This document shows positions 7,401 to 12,066 of a stretch of 12,066 nucleotides of DNA, piece by piece. The notes below the pieces were generated by a model, which saw nothing but the letters and a program-made list of their open reading frames with translations, made no database searches and was not told the origin of the DNA. The stretch lies in assembly GCA_017396055.1 (NCBI GenBank), contig JAFQND010000236.1, positions 1-12,066 of the forward strand. Reading direction: 5' to 3'. Position numbers and translations under genes: made by a program. This DNA comes from Oscillospiraceae bacterium. GTDB taxonomy: Bacteria > Bacillota > Clostridia > Oscillospirales > Ruminococcaceae. Numbering within the stretch: position 1 is the first letter of the stretch; every line of letters starts with the position of its first letter.

Positions 7401-8573
7401 ATGAAAGAACTGATTCTGATCAAAAACGGGGAGATCGCACTGAAAGGTCTCAACCGCAGTCATTTCGAGGAGATCCTCGTCCGCAATATCAAATGGAGAC
7501 TGCGCGACCTGGGCAAAACCACCGTCAAACGCGCCCAGTCCACCATTTATATCGAACCGGAAGATTGTGACTTTTACGATTTTGATGAGGCAATCGACCG
7601 CCTGCAGAAAATTTTCGGCATCGTTATGATCTCCAGAGCACTGGTACTGGAAAAGTCCATGGATGCCATCCTCGAGCATATCGCCGATTACTGCGCCGAC
7701 GAACTGCAGGGAGCAAAGACTTTCAAAGTCGTCGCCAAACGTTCCGACAAGCGTTTCCCTCTGACTTCCCCCGAGATCGCAGCCGAAGCCGGCGGTGCTA
7801 TTCTTCGCCGGTTCCCCAGACTCAAAGTTGATGTCCGCAATCCCGACGTGACCATTATGGTCGAGATCCGCGATTTCGGTGCCTATATCCACGGCGGACA
7901 GCTTCCCGGTGCCGGCGGTATGCCTGTTTCTTCTTCCGGTCAGGCACTGCTGCTGATCTCCGGCGGTATCGACAGCCCTGTCGCCGCCTACATGATGGCC
8001 AAGCGCGGTCTTCAGCTGAACGCCATCCACTTTGTCAGTCCCCCTTACACCAGCGACCGTGCGCTGGAAAAAGTTGAGACTCTTTGTGAAAAGCTGGCTC
8101 CCTATACCGGCCGGATCAAATTCTATTGTGTTCCCTTTACAGAAATTCAGGAAGCACTTCGTGAACACTGCCCCGAAGAGCTGTTCACCATTCTGATGCG
8201 TCGTCTGATGATGAAAATCGCAACACGTATCGCTGAAAACGATGAGATCGAAGCGCTGGTCACCGGCGAAAGCCTGGCACAGGTCGCAAGCCAGACCCTG
8301 CAGGCACTTCACTGCACCGATACCGCCACTGACCTTGTGGTGCTCCGTCCCCTGATCGGCATGGATAAATCCGAGATCATCCACATTTCCAAGGAGATCG
8401 GTACTTTTGAGACTTCGATCCTGCCTTATGAAGATTGCTGCACCGTCTTTACTCCCCGCCATCCCCGCACAAAGCCCAAGCTGAAATATGTTGTAAAAGC
8501 CGAGCAGGACTACGATTTCGGTCCGCTGCTCGACAAGGCAGTCGCTGAGACTACCTGGAAAATGATCCCCTGA
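7401..8573 (+). CDS. thiI: ThiI, tRNA 4-thiouridine synthase (no rhodanese domain)
   Basis: Makes 4-thiouridine at position 8 of tRNAs by ATP activation of the uridine and sulfur insertion; in some bacteria the family also serves thiamine thiazole synthesis. It has 390 residues. The order is an N-terminal ferredoxin-like region (KNGEIALKGLNRSHFE, residues 8-23), then a THUMP RNA-binding domain to about 165 (KRSDKRFPLTSPEIAAEAGG), then the PP-loop ATP pyrophosphatase domain with SGGIDSPVA (187-195). VTGESLAQVASQT (287-299) and YEDCCTVFTPRHPRTKP (343-359) follow. It ends soon after, so the C-terminal rhodanese domain of E. coli ThiI is absent, as is usual in Firmicutes. The ribosome binding site AAGGAAGGA (7386-7394) is well spaced. 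The desulfurase directly upstream is the expected sulfur donor. Confidence 0.96.
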   Translation: MKELILIKNGEIALKGLNRSHFEEILVRNIKWRLRDLGKTTVKRAQSTIYIEPEDCDFYDFDEAIDRLQKIFGIVMISRALVLEKSMDAILEHIADYCADELQGAKTFKVVAKRSDKRFPLTSPEIAAEAGGAILRRFPRLKVDVRNPDVTIMVEIRDFGAYIHGGQLPGAGGMPVSSSGQALLLISGGIDSPVAAYMMAKRGLQLNAIHFVSPPYTSDRALEKVETLCEKLAPYTGRIKFYCVPFTEIQEALREHCPEELFTILMRRLMMKIATRIAENDEIEALVTGESLAQVASQTLQALHCTDTATDLVVLRPLIGMDKSEIIHISKEIGTFETSILPYEDCCTVFTPRHPRTKPKLKYVVKAEQDYDFGPLLDKAVAETTWKMIP

Positions 8574-8604
8574 TTTCAGCTACCAGCAGAAAGGAGGGAC
8601 TTTT

Positions 8605-10038
8605 ATGGATCCTCTGAAGCACGCCGCAGAAGAACTGCTTTCTCTTCTGCAGGAGAAAAAAATGACCGTTTCTGCAGCGGAAGCCTCCAGTGGAGGTGCC
8701 CTTTCTCAGGCTCTGACAGCAATTCCCGGTTCCTCCGCTGTATTTTCGGCCGGTATTGCCTGTTACAGCGACGAATCGAAGCGGAAGCTCCTGAACGTTT
8801 CTAAAAAAGTGCTGCGTAAGCGCGGCGCTGTCTCCGAAGAAGCCGCCGCGGTGATGGCACATCTCATCCGCAAGCAGACCGGCACCTCTCTGGGAGTATC
8901 CATAACCGGTATCGAAGGTCCCGGAGGCGGCAGTGAACTGAAACCGGTCGGCACCGTTTTTATTGCGGTGGCTGATGAAAAACGGGTCGTCATCCAAAAG
9001 CTCTGTCCGGAAGACGGGAGCGAAAACGGCCGCGCCGATATCAGAAAACGCTCTGTCACGGCAGCCATCAGACTATGCCGCGACTTTGTCGCTGCACCCG
9101 ATACCCTGCGCATCCTTCCTTTCCGGCGCTATCGGAAATATCTGACCCGCAACCCGATCACTGCGGTGCTGAAATATTTTCTGCCCTGGCCGGGCGACCG
9201 GGCAAGTGATATCTTCTTCAAGCTGCTGCTGATCGCAGCCGTCGGCACCGGTATATGGGCATTTTCCGAAATGACCGAGACCACCATCACCGACTACCGC
9301 AGCGCACAGGTTCTGGAACAGGCGGTCACCGCCCGGGAGACAGAACCGACGGAAGAATCGCTCAGCGCTCTCCCCGAAGGATATCTCTCCCGCTTTGCCG
9401 CTCTGTATGAAATGAACCCCGACATCGCAGGGTGGGTGACTATCCCCGATACCAATGTGAATCTGCCGGTTATGCAGTGTGAAGACAATGCCTTTTATCT
9501 GAATCATGATATCAATGGGGAACACGATATCAACGGACTTCCCTTTATGGATTTCCGCAATAAACTTGAGCCGGGCGTTTTCTCCACCAACACGCTGATC
9601 TATGGTCACAACATGACCTCCGGCATGATTTTCCGTGACCTGGTATATTACAAAGACCCTGAGTATTTCAAAGCGCATCCCATCGTCACCTTCGATACTG
9701 TTTACGATGAGACTCAGTGGATCGTCTTCTCCTGCTTTGAAGCCAACACCGAATCCCGTATCGGCGAAGTGTTCCAGTATTTCAACTTTGTCAACTCCAA
9801 AGACCCCGAGCGGATCGAATGGTACATTGACGAAGTCAGATCGAGGAGCTATTTTGACGTGGATATCGATGTTTCTGCAGAAGATACTTTCCTTACCATG
9901 CAGACCTGTGCCAACGATATGTACGAAACAAAGGTATGTATCGTCGCAAGAAAGCTGCGGGACGGCGAATCGGCCGATTCTTTCGATCTTGACAGCGCCG
10001 CTATAAACCCCGACCGAGTCAGACCTGTCCGATACTGA
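8605..10038 (+). CDS. CinA/PncC-type amidohydrolase domain fused to a membrane-anchored class B-like sortase
   Basis: One 477-residue open frame joins two unrelated domains. Residues 1 to about 163 match the C-terminal CinA domain (PncC, which deamidates nicotinamide mononucleotide). AEASSGG (25-31) corresponds to the family AESCTGG, followed by IPGSSAVF, YSDESKRKLL (54-63) and SITGIEGPGGGSELKPVGTV (99-118). A basic linker (RRYRKYL) leads to a transmembrane helix at about 203-221. The rest, about 260-450, is a sortase of class B type: AGWVTIPDTNVNLPVMQ (275-291), NTLIYGHNM with His335, and TMQTC with Cys435. The position usually held by the catalytic Arg (Cys+8) is Lys443. Expected topology is amidohydrolase inside the cell and sortase outside. 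The ribosome binding site AAGGAGGGA (8591-8599) fixes the start, 31 bp after thiI. Domain identities are good; whether both are active is open. Confidence 0.88.
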   Translation: MDPLKHAAEELLSLLQEKKMTVSAAEASSGGALSQALTAIPGSSAVFSAGIACYSDESKRKLLNVSKKVLRKRGAVSEEAAAVMAHLIRKQTGTSLGVSITGIEGPGGGSELKPVGTVFIAVADEKRVVIQKLCPEDGSENGRADIRKRSVTAAIRLCRDFVAAPDTLRILPFRRYRKYLTRNPITAVLKYFLPWPGDRASDIFFKLLLIAAVGTGIWAFSEMTETTITDYRSAQVLEQAVTARETEPTEESLSALPEGYLSRFAALYEMNPDIAGWVTIPDTNVNLPVMQCEDNAFYLNHDINGEHDINGLPFMDFRNKLEPGVFSTNTLIYGHNMTSGMIFRDLVYYKDPEYFKAHPIVTFDTVYDETQWIVFSCFEANTESRIGEVFQYFNFVNSKDPERIEWYIDEVRSRSYFDVDIDVSAEDTFLTMQTCANDMYETKVCIVARKLRDGESADSFDLDSAAINPDRVRPVRY

Positions 10039-10043
10039 CTGTG

Positions 10044-10050
10044 AAAGGAG
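10044..10050 (+). promoter_or_regulatory. Ribosome binding site that sets a GTG start
   Basis: AAAGGAG, eight bases ahead of the GTG at 10059. The in-frame GTG at 10041 overlaps this site and has nothing before it, so 10059 is the likely start. Confidence 0.65.
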
Positions 10051-10058
10051 CAAAGCCT

Positions 10059-10790
10059 GTGAAAAAGTTTTTTGACCTGATTTCTGATCATATCTGGCTG
10101 CAATGCATTGCTGTAGTCATCGTACTTTTCGGCGTCAGCCGGGTCATCGGATCATCTCTGAGCACCGTCGAAGGTACCGGCCGTTTTACCGCTGTACCCG
10201 ACTCTGCTGTCTCTTCTGTGCCGGAGTCCTCTATGCCAGAAACTCCTTCCAGCAGCGAAGAACCTTCTCAGGAGATCGAATCTTCCGAAGGCTTCACTTC
10301 CTGGGAACCTGAGAGCAGCTCCTCCGCCGGCACTTCTTCCGGTACTCAGCGTCCTTCTTCCTCTACCCAGAGTTCTTCGGTAGCATCGTCCTCTTCACCT
10401 TCTTCTGAGGTACAGACTCCGGCAGGACCTCCCATTTCCTCCGAAGCCACTTCTGAACCTTCCACAGAACCTCCCGCTCCCGGCGGTCCCGATATTTCCT
10501 TTGAGGAAAGCGGCGATGTTTCCACCGATCCCACTCAGACCCCTTCGTCGGATCCTGTCGAAGGACCTGCCGGCTCTATTCCGTCTTTTGAAGATTCCGG
10601 TGAAGGTCCCGAGGTAAATTCCGGCGTCGAATCCCCCAATGAAAACACATCCGGTGAATATACCGACGGAGATTCGCCTTCGCCCGGAGACAGCAGTCCT
10701 TCCGTCCCTCCTTCCGAACCTTCCTCCGAACCCTCCGGGAATGAAGGTCCTACACCCGTTGTAGACCCCGTCGGTCCCACCGCAGGATAA
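10059..10790 (+). CDS. Ser/Pro/Glu-rich membrane-anchored or secreted protein (GTG start)
   Basis: A protein of about 243 residues that I do not recognise by family. It starts MKKFFDLISDHIWLQ, then a hydrophobic segment (CIAVVIVLFGVSRVIG, about residues 16-31) that is a signal anchor or signal peptide. Everything after about residue 45 is low-complexity sequence dominated by Ser, Pro, Glu, Thr and Gly, with no predicted globular domain and no cysteine. Such regions usually act as extended stalks crossing the cell wall. There is no LPxTG- or NPQTN-like sorting signal and no hydrophobic C-terminal tail, so it does not look like a substrate of the sortase encoded just upstream. It begins 20 bp after that gene and ends 4 bp before the SpoIID-domain gene, whose N-terminal stalk has the same composition. 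The frame is believable from spacing and start signals; the function is unknown. Confidence 0.75.
   Translation: MKKFFDLISDHIWLQCIAVVIVLFGVSRVIGSSLSTVEGTGRFTAVPDSAVSSVPESSMPETPSSSEEPSQEIESSEGFTSWEPESSSSAGTSSGTQRPSSSTQSSSVASSSSPSSEVQTPAGPPISSEATSEPSTEPPAPGGPDISFEESGDVSTDPTQTPSSDPVEGPAGSIPSFEDSGEGPEVNSGVESPNENTSGEYTDGDSPSPGDSSPSVPPSEPSSEPSGNEGPTPVVDPVGPTAG
10195..10780 (+). repeat. Low-complexity Ser/Pro/Glu-coding tract
   Basis: The DNA is built largely of TCT, TCC, TCA, CCT, CCC and GAA/GAG codons in irregular order. I see no perfect tandem unit of constant length, so it is compositional low complexity rather than a clean satellite. It encodes the stalk-like region of the Ser/Pro/Glu-rich protein. 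Confidence 0.7.
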
Positions 10791-10794
10791 CCGC

Positions 10795-12066
10795 ATGAAA
10801 ATTTATCTGCAAGCCTCTGTGGCCTCTGTCCTGCTCTGTGCTGTAATGGTTCTGTTTGCTTTTGCAAGCGATTCTGTGGGCATCATGGAGGAACCCCTTT
10901 CTGTCTCGACTGCACCTTCCCCCGAAGAGATCTATCACGGCGAAACGCCTATTATTCTGCCCGATATGGAACTTCTCCCCTCTGACAGCTCCTCTTCCGA
11001 ACCCGTGTCAGAGGTATCTTCCGAAAGCGGCTCAGAGGATGTCTCTGAAAACTCCGAAAGTGCATCCTCTTCCGAAGTATCGGCCGAGCAGTCTTCGTCG
11101 GAAATTTCATCCGAACCCGTTTCCTCCGGACCCGAGAGCAGTTCCGCACCTTCCTCTGAAGTTCAGAGTTCTTCATCTTCTCCGTCTTCAGAACCCTCCT
11201 CGTCTTCCTCTTCGCCGGAATCTTCGTCAGCACCGTCCAAACCACCCGTTTCTTCTTCGGAACCGTCTTCCGAATCTTCGGCTGTACAGCCGCCCGTTCC
11301 TTCTGAGCCTTCATCTGAATCTTCTACGGTAAAGCCGCCTATCCCGTCTGAGCCTTCATCGAAAGAAGAACCTGCCGGCGAGACCATCCTGGCAAGAATA
11401 AACGGCTCTGTACAGCAGGTGGATGTTTACGATTATCTCTGTTATACCGTCGAAGCAGAAATGGGCAGCACCTTCAGCAGCGAAGCGCTGAAGGCACAGG
11501 CTGTTGCCGCTTATTCTTACATCAAATACGAAAATGCCCGAGGAGTGGCAGTCTCTCTGCCGCAGAAAGCCCCTTCCCAGAAGACCAGAGACGCCGTTTC
11601 AGCGGTACTGGGAAAAGCGGTCTATTATAACGGAACGATTGCTTTCACGCCTTATTTCGCATCGTCCGCGGGCTGGACCAATCCTTCTTCCGAAGTATGG
11701 GGCGGCAGCTACAGCTATCTGACCCGGGTGGAAAGCATTTACGATCCCAACAGCGTCAACAAAAATGTCAAAGCTGTATTTTCAACAGAAAAAGTACAGA
11801 CCGGTCTGGAAAAGTATCTTGACATCGACCTGGAAGGCTCTGACCCCAACCAGTGGCTGAACATCATATCCGTGTCCGACAGCGGCTATGTCCTGTCCAT
11901 AGAAGTCACCGATGCCGACGGCAGAACACATACTATATCCGGCCGACAGCTGCGTGAAAATGTTCTGTCCTACGGTATCCGCAGTCATGCCTTTACCGTT
12001 TCCTATGAGAACAACGCCTTCACCTTCATTACCAACGGCTACGGACACGGTGTCGGTATGAGCCAG
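10795..12066 (+). CDS. SpoIID/LytB-domain protein with a Ser-rich stalk (3' end outside window)
   Basis: The frame is open for 424 codons to the end of the window with no stop. A signal peptide or membrane anchor covers about residues 5-24 (LQASVASVLLCAVMVLFAFA). About residues 63-195 are a Ser/Glu/Pro-rich low-complexity stalk. From about 196 a SpoIID domain begins: VDVYDYLCYTVEAEM with candidate catalytic Glu222, SSEALKAQAVAAYSYIKY (228-245), YFASSAGWTNPSSEVWGG, and GYGHGVGMSQ as the last ten visible residues. SpoIID proteins are lytic transglycosylases that cut peptide-stripped peptidoglycan, classically during engulfment in sporulation; relatives (LytB-like) act in vegetative cells. The long stalk is not typical of sporulation SpoIID, so a vegetative or surface role is possible. 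It starts 4 bp after the previous stop with only a weak AGGA site, suggesting translational coupling. Confidence 0.88.
   Translation, partial: MKIYLQASVASVLLCAVMVLFAFASDSVGIMEEPLSVSTAPSPEEIYHGETPIILPDMELLPSDSSSSEPVSEVSSESGSEDVSENSESASSSEVSAEQSSSEISSEPVSSGPESSSAPSSEVQSSSSSPSSEPSSSSSSPESSSAPSKPPVSSSEPSSESSAVQPPVPSEPSSESSTVKPPIPSEPSSKEEPAGETILARINGSVQQVDVYDYLCYTVEAEMGSTFSSEALKAQAVAAYSYIKYENARGVAVSLPQKAPSQKTRDAVSAVLGKAVYYNGTIAFTPYFASSAGWTNPSSEVWGGSYSYLTRVESIYDPNSVNKNVKAVFSTEKVQTGLEKYLDIDLEGSDPNQWLNIISVSDSGYVLSIEVTDADGRTHTISGRQLRENVLSYGIRSHAFTVSYENNAFTFITNGYGHGVGMSQ
11281..11370 (+). repeat. Two-copy 45-bp tandem repeat in the SpoIID-protein stalk
   Basis: Two adjacent 45-base units (11281-11325 and 11326-11370) encode AVQPPVPSEPSSESS and TVKPPIPSEPSSKEE. 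A degenerate earlier copy (PPV...SEPSSESS) lies just before. The units share the PP-x-PSEPSS core and sit directly ahead of the SpoIID domain. Confidence 0.65.

Noticed and set aside
7293..8462. Open frame of 389 codons on the minus strand opposite thiI
   Set aside because: It is a mirror of thiI codon usage. The translation has no recognisable motif and overlaps a certain gene.
9073..10053. Open frame of 326 codons on the minus strand opposite the CinA-sortase gene
   Set aside because: It is antisense to a frame with clear CinA and sortase motifs, and has no start signal or recognisable domain of its own.
10346..11387. Minus-strand open frames in the Ser-rich tracts
   Set aside because: Repetitive TCx/CCx/GAx codons leave all frames free of stops and give low-complexity translations. 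They carry no start signals.

Overview
The window looks like chromosomal DNA from a low-to-moderate GC Gram-positive bacterium of the class Clostridia, perhaps an Oscillospirales/Ruminococcaceae-type organism. The basis is strong AAGGAGG-type ribosome binding sites, a ThiI with no visible rhodanese domain, a partnered NifS-type cysteine desulfurase, a class B-type sortase, a SpoIID-domain protein and a Bacillus/Clostridium-style LexA box. The lineage is an inference from gene style, not from a marker gene. I saw no rRNA, tRNA, CRISPR array, insertion sequence or prophage gene.

Left half (about 1-4966, all on the minus strand): a DNA-repair cluster. In transcription order it reads radC (4966-4262), then uvrB (4166-2184), then a kinase-like/NUDIX fusion (2173-938), then a GNAT acetyltransferase (938-357), then uvrA (343 to beyond position 1). 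The last four are separated by about 10 bp, an overlap and 13 bp, so they are probably one transcript. A good sigma-A-type promoter and an imperfect LexA box lie in the 95-bp gap between radC and uvrB, which fits SOS control of nucleotide excision repair. Two non-repair genes therefore sit between uvrB and uvrA.

Divergent control region (4967-5187): radC has a clear extended -10 promoter on the minus strand. Weaker candidates on the plus strand serve the rightward genes. A small inverted repeat lies between them.

Right half (5188-12066, all on the plus strand): a PHP-domain phosphoesterase, a cysteine desulfurase (TTG start), thiI, a fusion of a CinA/PncC-type amidohydrolase domain to a membrane-anchored sortase, a Ser/Pro/Glu-rich membrane-anchored protein (GTG start), and a SpoIID-domain protein whose 3' end lies outside the window. 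All gaps are short (4-31 bp), so this may be one operon. The desulfurase and ThiI form a sulfur-transfer pair for tRNA 4-thiouridine. The last three genes look like a cell-envelope module made of a sortase-like enzyme, a stalk-like low-complexity surface protein and a peptidoglycan-cleaving SpoIID domain on a similar stalk.

The least ordinary items are the CinA-sortase fusion, which has unusual residues at expected catalytic positions in both halves, and the kinase-like/NUDIX fusion embedded in the uvr operon.
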